The notes under the pieces are model-generated. The model did no database searches. It saw nothing but the letters and a program-made list of their open reading frames with translations, and had not been told where the DNA came from. From NCBI GenBank assembly GCA_026826555.1, contig JAKSZT010054457.1, forward strand, positions 6,101,696 through 6,165,695: DNA of 64,000 nt, written 5' to 3'. Made by a program: the position numbers and the translations under genes. This DNA is from Tolypeutes matacus. Taxonomy: Eukaryota; Chordata; Mammalia; Cingulata; Chlamyphoridae. Positions 47,189-59,149 of the stretch are shown here, one piece after another. Numbering within the stretch: position 1 is the first letter of the stretch; each line of letters begins with the position of its first letter.

Positions 47189-48779
47189 TTAAACTATACA
47201 TGGTGACTCCAAAAGGAAAAGAAAAAAATACATTTTACAGAATAAATCACACCCAACCTTTGCAAGTAACACAAATTTGAAGTAAAGGTTATATAGAGAA
47301 GCACACAATGAAAACGAAAGTCCCTCCTGGGCTAGTATTGAAGCCAGCTGCTTCAGTGACGAGTCTGCAGAGACAAGGGGCAACATTTTTCATTCAAAAG
47401 AGAAAAATTTGCACAGTTTATGTCATCTGATAATTCTTCACTAAAAAAAGATAGTGTCAAATACTGTACAGCTGCCAAAAGCTTCTGAGACTTTTTTTTC
47501 ACTCACATGAAAAAAGTAATTTATTCATAAGCAGCTTTAACCAAAGACCTAGCTGATTACTGGTTTTAGTCCAACCTGACCTGCTTACTGATTTTAGTCC
47601 AACTTCTTATGATTTATAGATTGCTTTTAAAAAATTTCTGCTCGTACAGTTACCTGAAGCAACAGCAGCAATATCATTTCCTTATAAAATTAAGTTTCTC
47701 CCCCCCACAGGGAAAATTAAAAGCTTAGTTCATATTCATTTCCATTATAGATGATTTATTTTTACGTGTTTTTAGCATTTTGAACCTTTACTAAATTATC
47801 CAACTTAAGTTAGACCCCAAGAGTCCTTTTCAAATCTTGTTGAGATGGTTCTAAATGATATTAAGAGCTAAATATTGATTTCAAAAATCTATCTGAAATA
47901 AAAAATAATGTGATAGTGCCATTAAAGAAAGAATTAACTCCTAAATTGATAGACTTTATGCAAACCACAATTGCTGAATTAAATGACAACACAGTAATGA
48001 GAACATAAACATGCTTTCTACAACAGAATAATTGTCTAGAGAAAATGATTTCAATAACAAAATAAAGCTGCAATGTAAAATGTTTATAATTTTGACATAT
48101 TTTTATCTGAAAGGAAATTGAGACTTGGGAATTGAGTGATTTTTAAAAATCCTTAGTAATCCACATTAGTGTCACCTAGTGACAGGAATAAGCTGAAATC
48201 ACAAGTCTTATTGGCATCTTTTTAACAGGCAGCATCTTTTTGCGTGGGGGAGTGAGTTGCTCAAGGGATTTAATAGAAAGGTTTGGAATGTGGCAATGAT
48301 ATAAATATATATTCAGAAGGTCAGAAATTCTCAGCTCAGCACATGGCTCAATATGCTTGTTCATAATATTGCACTCTCATTAGTGCGAAACAAAGACAAA
48401 GGCAGCTTCTTGAAGCCTAATCAGAATATGTTGAGACTTCCACAACTCATGACTTGAATGAACTGTTATTTTCATATAATTCCTGGCTTTCTGTCCATAG
48501 CAGATCCCAAAATGCTATGTGGCAAAGTAGATTTTGGATTTTTGTGTGTTCATGTATGCTTCAAGTCCCTTCCTTGCCTTAAGTTTCAGTTTTAAGAAAA
48601 GGAGGATTTTTTTTTGGTCTTAAGAATCCTAAAATATCTTTCACTATCCCTAACACATCCCTTGTCAAAGCTTCTTATATTTGGTAGAATAATATTTTTA
48701 TTAAGTTTTTAAAAATAATTAATCATTAAATAATCTTCTTTGTGAGAGCTAAAGTGACTATGTAACTTAATTTTCTTTT
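47189..48779. other. Unique intron
   Basis: No repeat or gene recognised. Confidence 0.45.
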
Positions 48780-48822
48780 TCATTCATTCATTCATTCATT
48801 CATTTATTCATTCATTCATAAT
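48780..48822 (+). repeat. (CATT)n simple repeat
   Basis: Interrupted tandem catt units. Confidence 0.9.
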
Positions 48823-48964
48823 TCATCACATCTTCTTAATTCCTGTTATATGCAAAGAAGATCAGACAGCAACAGTGTCAGAATGTAGGGTGAATTAATT
48901 GACACGGAGAGAAAAGAACTTGGAGGCAGGAACCCTATTTGGGCAACTATTGCAATTATCCAGG

Positions 48965-49372
48965 TGTTATGAATTGAATAATGTCCCCCACAAAGATATG
49001 CTCCAAGCCCCAATCTCCAGTTCTCTGGATGTGAACTCATTTGTAAATAGGACCTTTGAAGATGTTATTAGACAGGTGAAGCTAAACTAAATCAGAATGA
49101 GCTTTAATCCAGTATGACTGGAGTCCATGTAAGTGGAGGAAATCTGGAGACGGGAGAAGATAGACTAGGAGAGGGATGGGCATCTGACAGAGATTGAGTT
49201 ATGGATGGCCAGAAAGCCACCACCAGAATGCTACAGACTTCAGAGAAAGCACGAACCTGTTGACACCTAGATTTAGGACTTCTAGCCTCAAAAATTGTGA
49301 GACAATAAATTCTTGTTGTTTAAGCCAGTCAGTCTGTGGTATTTGTTACAGCAGCCTTGGTAAACGAAGATA
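48965..49372 (+). mobile_element. MaLR (MLT1-like) solo LTR
   Basis: Begins TGTTATGAATTGAATAATGT, as MLT1 LTRs do, with 'gtccccca-aaagatatg', 'tccagtatgactggagtcca', an AATAAA-type 'gacaataaattcttgttgtt' and a closing 'gcagccttggtaaacgaaga'. Identical 5-bp flanks ccagg (48960-48964 and 49373-49377) fit a target duplication. 408 bp. Confidence 0.8.
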
Positions 49373-49377
49373 CCAGG

Positions 49378-50688
49378 TAATAAGAATCTGGACCAATGTG
49401 GTTACAATGGGAGGAGGCGGGAGAAACTCTCAGCTGGCAGAGCCTGCAGAGCCCTCTGCAAACCTTGTCTGCCTCCCAGGACTAGCAGTGGCCATGAAGC
49501 ACACTGGCAACATGTGACTCTGAAATGCAGTCATTCCTGTAATCCTCAGACAGCATCTCAAGTGCAGGCCTGTCAACTCTCTTCTCCTATATCCCATACC
49601 GTTTTTGCTTTTTCTCTTTGGACAATATTTCTACTGGTAACCCCCTCACTTTCCTTACTACCTTCTTCTCCGTGTTCTTCTTTAACTAATGAATCTTTAA
49701 GCACAATAATTATGGCTACTGCTATGGGTATGTTGGTTTAATTTGAATGTTAATCTTTACTCAAAACTAATCATCATGTTTCAGATGTTCTTAGAACTCA
49801 CTTTACTAAGCTAAAAAAATGACAGAAAATATGTTCGGCAAGACCCAGATCAAAAGGTATTAAGTAGTGGGTGAGAAATTAGTGCTTGAGTCAATGAGTG
49901 AAGAGATATAATTTCCTTTATTTTGAGAAATATAGCATAACACTGAATGGGGATCAGAAAAGTGAAAGTTTGATTTTTAATTTCATTTTATTTTTAACAG
50001 GAAAACCCAAGCTTGTTCAGAATCAGAAGCAAAGATGCCACAAAGAGTTAGATATTAAAAAACAAAAATACAAAACTTAGGCAGGAGAATGCCCAGCTGT
50101 TAAATGAAGTCAATAAAGTATGGAGAAAGAAAGCATATAAGAATGGATTTGGACAAGTGGAAAACACATAGGAGAGAAAAACACACCTTTACTGTGGGCA
50201 AGCAGGTAGAGAAAAAATTATAGGTGAAGATGAAAAATGGTGGTAGAGGCAGAGGAAATTACAATAGTGAAATCTTATCTTCTGTGATAGAGGAGATAAC
50301 ATTTCTGCTAAACAGAATAGAAGAAGGCACAGGGTTAAGGTCTTATAGAATGCATAAATAATTAAGAAAAGCCACTCGGAGAATGTGATGGAAAATTAGC
50401 CAAGCACACATATAAGAATTGTGGAGCAACCAAAAGGTCCCTGTGGGATTGCACAACACAGATTTACAGTAGATGCTGGGAAGTAGCACAAGAAACAGTC
50501 TTGAGATTATTATGCCAGAAATGGACTAAGGATTCTGGTGCATTGGATAATACAGCATGAAACATTTGGTAATAGGGTCTAGACGAGTTGAGCAGGGTGG
50601 AAAGTGAAACCCTGGAGTGGTTTATGTATTCTGAGAAAAGGGTGGGTTTGGGATACTGGAAGTCACAATGTTGGTGAAAATTGATGTT
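49378..50688. other. Unique intron
   Basis: No exon or nameable repeat. 49380-49520 is locally GC-richer. Confidence 0.4.
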
Positions 50689-50699
50689 GAAAGTGAGGG

Positions 50700-52456
50700 G
50701 AGCCCCACTATTTGAGGCACTGTCAACTGTAGCAGTCAATGAGAACCTGCTGAGATGTGCATAAATGTTACATCTGGAATAACCTCCTAACTTTCTTTGA
50801 AATCTCTTAGCCATAAAAACTCATTTGTATTTACCATTTCTCCCTTTTGGTCAAGGTGTTTTACCAGATGTATTGCTAGTTGGCACTTGGTAATAATCCT
50901 TCTGTACCAGGGAGGCTAATGCCCAGGAGTCATACCCCATGGGGGGTGGGGGAGTAGTGTGTTTATATGCTGAGTTTGGCTTAGAGAGAGGCCACATTTG
51001 AGCTACAAGGAGGCTTTCAGGAGGTAACTCTTAGGCAGTATATAATACTAGGCTAAATTCAATTTCACAAGAAAAGATTCATAAGTACAATCATCACTAT
51101 CAAGGGCCTGGCTTAGTGGTCTGTCTTCCTTCACGAGGCACTGCCCTTGCACTCTGGGGATTCTTACTGTCCTATTAGAGAATGTAGCAGAGCTCCCCAG
51201 GATGGGAATTCCATATTCTTTCGGTTATTTTGTGGATCTCCACCCACAAGAACAATGCCCCATTAACACTTGAACATATTCATATGCCTTAGAGGCATGC
51301 CCCAAGTGAACCCCTTCCCATGCATCCTCCCATCACTGACACCCTGCACCAATGATCCTCTCCTGACACTGTTGTGACTCTTCTGTGAATCAAAATCTCT
51401 CCAAACATGAAGCCAATAAAATAGCCAAATACAATTAATAAGAAAATGAAATAATAATTAAAAAAATAACCAATAAAATACAAAACATTAAAAAAAAATT
51501 TGAATAAAGAAATAAAAAAACAGCAGGGCTCCTGAGAGCTCTAGAGACATCCAGAAACTATAAGCAGGGCAGACAGCTCAGGAATTTGGCACGTTGTCAG
51601 TGGGCCTTACTTTGGAATTTATGCTTCCCAGTGTAACAGAGTTAGACTCATTTATAGGTTCCCTACACATGGCTCTTCTGCCCCTTTTATTTGAACCTAT
51701 AATTAGCATTATACTTGATAAATATATGTCCCAGAGACTTAAATCTTTGATCCGTCCATGTGCCAGTTGAGCCTTGAATTTCAGCAGAATTGCAACACCT
51801 ACTCTCCAGTTCATTGGACTCACGGAGGACAACTAACAAGGAGATGATGATGGACAATGCCCATCCCAAGGAACAGAGCATGTCTGCAACTGCAAGCAAG
51901 ATAGTTCCATCCATCTACCCCATGGAATCTAAGCTCCGTCTCAATTAGAAGCAGAGTGGGCATCACCATCCCCAAATCCTCAAGATTGGGGAATGAACAA
52001 TGAACTAAAGTAGACTTATTATTCTGCTATAGACTTATTATCATTCTAGCAATGGAAGAACTCTTATCATTGATGTAAAGGCAGTGGCCACCAGAGGTTC
52101 TGAGAGATGAGAGAGGGAAGAACAGGTGTAATATGGGGGCATTTTTGGGACAGTGGAGTTGTCCTGCAGTGACGGATACAGGCTATTTTATATATTGTCA
52201 TAACTTACAAAATTGTGTGGGACAGAGTGTAAACTAAAATATAAATTGTAATCCATGGTTAGTAGCAATTCTTCAATATGTGTTCATCAATTGTAACAAA
52301 TTAACCATACTAATGAAGGATGTTGTTCATGTTGGAAAGTGTGGGAGTGGGAGGGAGCAGGGCATATGGGAATCACATATTTTTTATGTAACATCTATAT
52401 AATCTAAAGCTTCTTTAAAATAAAAAAAAAAATAAAAGGATAAGAAAGAAAAAAAA
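50700..52456 (+). mobile_element. LINE with 5' inversion (twin priming), 11-bp target duplication
   Basis: Same family as 28343-30060. Segment 50700 to about 51490 is antisense and corresponds to 29273-30060. The segment from about 51510 to 52456 is sense and ends in an A-rich tail. Both segments start at the same consensus point (gagccccact). The whole is bounded by gaaagtgaggg at 50689-50699 and 52457-52467. This is the classic product of twin-primed reverse transcription. No intact frame. Confidence 0.9.
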
Positions 52457-52644
52457 GAAAGTGAGGGTAAGTGGGACAAACGTTGTCTACATGTAGAATA
52501 TTTATATTCCTCATGGATAAATTCATATCCCTTTTTGTGTTCTGCCTTTTTTCTTGTTTACCATTGTCATTGAAAAAAATATTATATAGAATTAATTGGT
52601 AGTGGGGATTAAGAAGCAAATCAAATCATGACTTACATCCTTGC

Positions 52645-52805
52645 TTTCTGTCACTTACCAGAAGTGTGTCCTTGAAGAAGTTCTCAGTTTACTTATTTGT
52701 ATAACAGGATTAAAATGCCTCTTGGGGCATCACTAGGATTAAATGAAGTAAAGGAGCGCAGTAGCTGGTACATGGTAGACAATTAAATATTTGTTAATTT
52801 TATTA
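52645..52805 (+). repeat. MIR SINE
   Basis: 'gaagaagttctcagtttact', 'aggattaaatgaagtaaagg' and 'ggtagacaattaaatatttg' follow MIR order. Confidence 0.7.
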
Positions 52806-52828
52806 TGGCTAGTCATGGGACAATGGGA

Positions 52829-52850
52829 TTACTACTACTGCTACAACCAG

Positions 52851-52907
<57 letters not shown>

Positions 52908-52933
52908 AATTACTACTAGTACTACTACTACCA
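52829..52933 (+). repeat. (ACT)n trinucleotide microsatellite
   Basis: About 100 bp of act units with a pure core of about 45 bp and a few interruptions near both ends. Confidence 0.97.
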
Positions 52934-53164
52934 GTAAAAATAATTTGGCTTATCTATGGCATTGTTTTCAGTGTACTGGACTGAATAGTTTTAGCAACCA
53001 GTTGGCTAGCTGGTTAGAGTAAATGCTTATAAGGCCAAGGTCACAGATTTCAATTCCAAACAGGGGAGTTAACTGCTGACACATTTGACTCCCCAGATCA
53101 GTCATGTTGCAGACATGTCTCAAGGAAACCTAGGTGATGGAATATATACTGTATAGAGTAGAAA

Positions 53165-53345
53165 TAGGATTGAACTGTGCTTCATTCCTCTGTATGCAAG
53201 GTGATCCCAGGCAAGTTTTAGTGCATTGGTTTTCTCATTTGTAAAAGTTTACATGACCCTTTTGAGGCTCAAATAAGAAAAGATATAGGAGAAAATATTG
53301 TGAACTATAAACGTTATGCAAAATAAGATATCATTGCCATATGTA
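53165..53345 (+). repeat. MIR-like SINE
   Basis: 'caggcaagttttagtgcatt' and 'gttttctcatttgtaaaagt' fit a diverged MIR. Confidence 0.5.
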
Positions 53346-53567
53346 AATATTAGATAAAAGCAATAAAAATTGCTCCTGGGTACTACTATCCATGCAGTTC
53401 AGTGTGTACTTTTATAAAAGCAATTCAATTTTTCATGTCTGCATTTTGGTTTATAGGACTTTGTCATGCTTCATGTCAAAGGTCTGTGATGTAAGAAAGG
53501 GAGCTGTTTTCTCCATCTATCTTACTACTGAGATTACATTTTCTACTAAGCTATCAATGTCCTCTTT

Positions 53568-54144
53568 CTTTCTTTTTTTTTTTTTTTTTGGCATGCAGCA
53601 TTCACTTTTTTTTTTTTCTTACATGAAAGTTATATATATTTTTTACATATTTTAAAAGATACTTAGATTACATAAATGTTACACAAAAATTACAGGGATT
53701 CCCATGTTCCCCACCTCCCACACCTCCCATAACATCCCACATAAACATCTTTCATTAGTGTGGCACATCACCTGCAATGGATATATACATCCTGGGGCTT
53801 TGCCACTAAGCATGGACCATAGTTCATATTGTAGACCACACTCTCTCCCACATAGTTCTCCATGGTATATGCTGATGTAAAATGGCCTATGTCTGTCGTT
53901 GTAATGTCACTCAGGATAATTCCCAAGTCCTGAGAAAGCCCCTGTGTTACAACTGCTTTTCCCTTCCCTGCCCTGAAAGCGTCTAGTGGCCACTGGCTCC
54001 ACCTCACTGTTATAATTTCTTCCATTGCTTGAATTACATTATGTCTACAACAGAATACCATTAAGTCCACTCTAGTCCATAGCTCTTCCCCCAATCCTGA
54101 GGAGTTGGGATGATGATGTCCACTCCACCTCCAAGTGAGAGTGG
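53568..54144 (-). mobile_element. Xenarthran LINE 3' end, 5'-truncated
   Basis: T-runs at the left (poly-A of the minus strand), then 'gatacttagattacataaat', 'ttcattagtgtggcacatca' and 'gtggccactggctccacctc', as at 28343-28860. Flanks tcaatgtcctcttt (53554-53567) and tcaatgccctcctt (54145-54158) match at 12 of 14 positions. Confidence 0.8.
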
Positions 54145-54158
54145 TCAATGCCCTCCTT

Positions 54159-54854
54159 ATATTCAAATTTCAGGGCCTTTTCTAGTTCATTCTTGATATC
54201 TTCTTACATTGTTGACTAACCCCTCCTTCCTGAAACTTCTCCCTTTTGCCTTTCAGTGACCCAGCTCTTATTAAAATCCTTAAGATGGAGCAAGTGGAAT
54301 CAGAAGGGAATATAAAATGATAGTAGGGATTGGAATAGTTGTGACTACTTATGGAGGACAGACCAAAAATGTTAGGATTCTGGAGCCTGGGAAGATAAGA
54401 GATGATAGAGGAATAAGAAAAAATTTAATATATTTAAATTTATGGCTAAACTCTTACCATATTTAAAAATTCTAGGTCAAAGGAGCCAGAGCCACCTTTA
54501 AAAATACGAGTGTAGTAACTTTGGGACAAATAGAAAGCAATACTACTTCTCACATTTAACAGACTGAGGGTTAAAAAAAAAAAAAAAAGCAGGGGAGGGG
54601 AAATGAAATGACAGCAGTTTTCAAGTATAGGAAAGGCTATTGGGTGGAAGAGCAACATCTAGATCCAATGAATAGACTTTATAGGAAACAAATTTCCATG
54701 AAATATAAAGAAAAAAATAAGAATTTTCCAAACAGAGTGCCTCAGAGAGTGCAATTTCCCATCATTAAAAGTATTAAAGCATCAGTAGAGTGATTATTTG
54801 GCAAGCATGGTGTAAAAGGAACTCAAGCAAAGGTAGTTAAACTACATGGCTTCA
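54159..54854. other. Unique intron
   Basis: No repeat or gene recognised; an A-run lies at about 54572-54588. Confidence 0.4.
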
Positions 54855-55520
54855 GATTTCTTTTCCAATGCTGAAATTCTGACTATCTCCCCTCTAATTT
54901 CTTGGCCAGTACTTCCTCTCGGTTTATATTGAGAGTTTTGCTTTTCCTCTCTATGCTCATTACCTTAGTGAGGCAATCTGGGCCTACAATTTTAAGTATT
55001 ACTCCTAGACTTAAAATTTTAAAATACTCATCTGCAGAACCAACTGCTGCCTCTCCAATAGCAAAAAACTTCAGCCAGTCCTTTAATGGGATATTCCCAA
55101 TGGGATACTTAGAACTTCCTTCTTCTCACCATCTGCACAATCGCTTTTCTTCCCAAATATCCCATCCCATAAGTTGCTCCATTCTCTCAGGGTAAATAGC
55201 TTGCCTTTTTCTTTGAACTTTTCATGTACTTTAGACTATAAAAATTGTCATCAATATGCCAATCTTTTTCTCCCTCAATATTGTTCATATCTTCTTCCTT
55301 TTCATCCCACTGCCATCGCTCTAGTAGTTTTGAATTGTCAACAGATACAAAATTTTTCTTTAAGGTTTTCCTCTTTCTAAATCATTCTTAAACTCATAAC
55401 TATTCAGATCCTTCCAAAATACTGTCACATTTCAAGAACTCTATCACTCACGAAATAAAATCGAAATTGCTTACTCTGGTTTTTAATATGACCTTCTGTA
55501 GTTTGGATATACCTTACCTA
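54855..55520 (+). mobile_element. L2 LINE fragment
   Basis: The order 'ccaactgctgcctctccaat', 'cgaaataaaatcgaaattgc', 'ttactctggtttttaatatg' follows the L2 3' half in sense. Decayed; the 97-codon frame inside (54902-55195) is not a gene. Confidence 0.55.
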
Positions 55521-55784
55521 TTCTATTATTTATATATATTTCCCACTAATTTCCAACATACAGCTATGGTAGCAAGTTACAGAATTTGCCAGCTGATAAG
55601 CTGTGGGTTTTGACACAAATAAATTACTGCTGTACCTATATGTTAATTTGCCTCAGCCTAGAGGGCAGTTTAGAGTTCCTGGGTGTGTTGTACATTAACC
55701 TCAATAGACACATAAATGTTTTTTTTTCATGTGCCATGATATAAAAATGTTGGGAAACACTGGTGAGACTGTAAAATGGACAAT

Positions 55785-55955
55785 CAGCACCTGAGTCAGT
55801 TCTGCCTATCTATGTGCATCGATAAAATTACTTAATCTCTCACATTCCAAGTTCCTCATCAATAAAATGGGAAAAGAGCAATGTCTACTTTATAGGACTG
55901 TTAATGAGGATTTAATTAATTAAGTGCTCGATAAAGATCAGTATTTTTAAAAGTA
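55785..55955 (+). repeat. MIR SINE
   Basis: 'caagttcctcatcaataaaa', 'ggactgttaatgaggattta' and 'agtgctcgataaagatcagt' follow MIR order. Confidence 0.7.
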
Positions 55956-58589
55956 TTGGTCAGATGGTTATTTCCACAGCCTGTTGAAATCACCGTATTA
56001 CTGCTTGTCTCTAGGAATTTCCTCACATATTTTCTCATACTGGTAATATACTCCTTCCTTGATAACACCTCATTTAAATTTAAGTAATCCTAAGACTCCC
56101 ACTATTAATGAAACAGCCTCCAATTCTTTTTCAGCTACAATACGCTTTCCATTTTCTGAGCTTTCTTGCTCTTAAAAGCCACCCTACACAAAACCAGTCT
56201 TTGCTATTCGTAAATTGTTTTATCCATACAAGTTTTGATATCATGAGCTGAGTAAATTTCTGTTGATTAATTTTAGGGAGGAGGATCTTCATTGCATGTA
56301 AAGAATAGCATTGACAGAGCAAGTCAAGTGATAAGAGTGTTAAAAAGTCAGGATAAAAATAGTTAATGGTCTGGGAAGGCTATACTTTAAGCTTTTATTT
56401 AAGCATATAAAGAGCATAGACCAAAGGAGCTGGTTTGGAGAGATGATTTAGCAATTCTCAGAAGTTGCTACCAACTACCAGTGTTTTGTTTATGTTTTGG
56501 GAAAATTCACTTATAGTGAAAGTGAGAAATGTGTTATCCTTTCTCATATAGCATGTACTCTTTAATTTGCATTTGAGGAATTACACTGAGGTGTACCAAT
56601 TTTATACTATCTGAGCAGCAGAGGAAGTCAAACTGCTCTATGGTAGAAAGGAGAAGTAACTCTTAATACGCTGAGAAGAAAATGGACAGTATTAATATCA
56701 TTTTTACTAACAGCTGTTTCCAGTAACTCTTATTGATTTGGAGCCAGTACACATTTTTGGAATTAAAATAAAAAGGCCTGTTAAAACCAGAGTTCTAAGA
56801 TTTTCTTAACAGCAACAAAGATAAGTAATATTAGCTACCATTCATCCTACGATTAAAAAACATCTTGAAGACTCTACTCCAAAATACAAATAGGACATGA
56901 GAACAAAAACTATTTTATAAAAAGCGAATGCAACTTCCGTAATCACAAGACTGATCATTGTGAATCTACGTACAATTTTCTTAACATATCCAGATGAATG
57001 ACTGTTTCCATGCATGAATAATTTTTTAGTGTTTTTTTTTTTTTTTCTTAAAGGAATATTTTCAACTCATACATAGCATGGCTTCCTGAGTTTAATTTCA
57101 TGCCCCAGTTTGTCACCATCAACTTGATCAAAACCCAAGACCATCTGCACAGAGCTGTAGGGAATGATCAGCTACAAAGACGTTGTCCCTGGCTCCTAAC
57201 TCAATTCCTGGGGCTGATCCACAGTCACAACCAATCAGCTAATTTTATTCCCATCAGCTATCACACCAATGGAAAACAGTGGAGAAGAAGATAATGATCA
57301 CCTTGCTGGGTAATCACATGCCAAGAAAAGAAGCCAAAGAGGCCGAGTCTTACCTCAATTTATAGACATTTTGTTTGTGTGAGCTACAATTAACTGGAAA
57401 GTTTTTATTTGAATGGCTCCACTTGTGGTCCTCAAGCCAGGAGTTTAAATGCTGATCTGGGTTGGGGAATATCAAAGCGATTCCTCTAGTCTTGTTCAGC
57501 CTAATGGTTCAGTTTCACAGTAAGCTTGTTGTGGACTTTCTGAGATATCTCCATTGTTTTGTGGAGCACATTTGATTTTTAACACCTATGTTGTCATGTA
57601 TAGTCCCAGCCCAGAGAAAACCCAGCAATAGAATTGATCTTCCTCATTAATCTTAGAATGAGCTCATACTGTCCAAATCTTCTGGGTCAGGAGAGATCAA
57701 GCCCTGGATTGTATCTGTTAGGATACTCCTCCCCTGTTAACCATCACTATGTGCACTATCAATACTCCATTAGCGAGTTCAAAACACAATCTATCCTTGT
57801 GTAAAGCAACTGATTTTCCACGATGGCATTTACCTTTCTAGACTCTATAATTTTAATGATGTATAGCTGAGTAAATAGATAATAAATAAGAATGCATATC
57901 CCAATGTAATGATTTTCTCCACATTTTCATGTCATAAACATTCATTTTATATCAGCTTTCAACAATGCACTCACAAAATATATTTGTGAGATCTTTATGG
58001 GTTGTTTGTATGATTGACAAAATAATGCAAGTGATATTTCTAGACAGGTATTCTTAAAATTATAAACCCCAATTTTTATTAGTTGCATACAAACTCATTT
58101 GGCTTTTTTGAATATTTAACTAAAGAAATCTATTTGGTCAGCTACAGACTGGAGCTTTTGTATATACACAATAACAGAACTACCGGAAAAATTCTAGTTA
58201 TAATTTCTTAGTCTTTTTTTTCCTGCATGTGGCAGAGTTCTTAAGTCAAATTGATTTTGTGATAGCTTTTACTTTGTGGCTGCTAAATATTTGAATCCTT
58301 GTAACCTCATTCTCAACCATGACTTCCATTTTTGTCCATTCATTAATCTTACTTGAGTGAGCATTGCGTCAAAACAAATCTCAGGTTGCCATGGATAATT
58401 GACAAAGCATATAATTTATTTATAGATAACCAGGAATACATTGAATTAGAAATATGTTTCTGCATATGAATTCTCCTGCACAGATAAGTAATTGTTTTGG
58501 CAAAATACTGATGTTTTGCATCAGTTCTAGCAAGTTCCAATGAAGAACGGCCATTCTTTTATTAAATAGTCACTCAATTATCATTCACT
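55956..58589. other. Unique intron
   Basis: No exon recognised. 57060-57330 has balanced base composition and no repeat family I know. An interferon-response-like gaaagtgagaaatg lies near 56518. A T-run lies at 57033-57046. Confidence 0.45.
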
Positions 58590-58800
58590 TTTTCATTTAT
58601 TTACTTACATAATTCATTGTATATGTACTATGTGCATGACTATACGAGATGCTGCAGCAAATACAAAGGTGCATAAATCCCAGTCTTTGCTTTTCAAGGA
58701 GCTTATGCTATGGCAGCTTATACATCGCACAAATGCACAAATAGCTTGAATACAAGGCCAAATGTGATATATGCCTTATCAAGTGCTATTGGGTACATGG
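58590..58800 (+). repeat. Ancient L2/MIR-class repeat
   Basis: 'tgtactatgtgcatgactat', 'gcagcaaatacaaaggtgca' and 'ttcaaggagcttatgctatg' match the same family as 39140-39300. Confidence 0.55.
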
Positions 58801-59092
58801 GAGGAAAAAATCATATATATATAGGGAGACTGAGGTCTAATGGAAGCTGTGGTGTATGAACTGGGATTGAAGCACGGGTAGGGTTTTGACAGATGGAGGT
58901 GGGAGTTGGTAGGATACTCCAGGCAGAAAATATTTTCAGTGATTGCATAGAATTAGGATTGACCAGGTAATCAGGTAACAGTATGTGGTCAAGTCTCACA
59001 AGAACGAGAATGTTTGGATAGGATTGACAGCTGTCATGCTGAAAAATAAAGATTATGGAGGGTCTTAAATACATTTTTTTTTCCCAATGCCA

Positions 59093-59146
59093 ACACACAC
59101 ACACAAAGGAGAGGGGGAGGGGGAGGGGGAAGGAAAGGGGGAGTTT
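59093..59146 (+). repeat. (AC)n then (GGGGGA)n purine tract
   Basis: A short acacac run followed by gagggggaggggga-type units. Confidence 0.9.
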
Positions 59147-59149
59147 TAA

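Noticed and set aside
56514..56532. Interferon-response-like gaaagtgagaaatg as a functional immune enhancer
   Set aside because: A single short motif in AT-rich intron is expected by chance; there is no clustering with other immune motifs.
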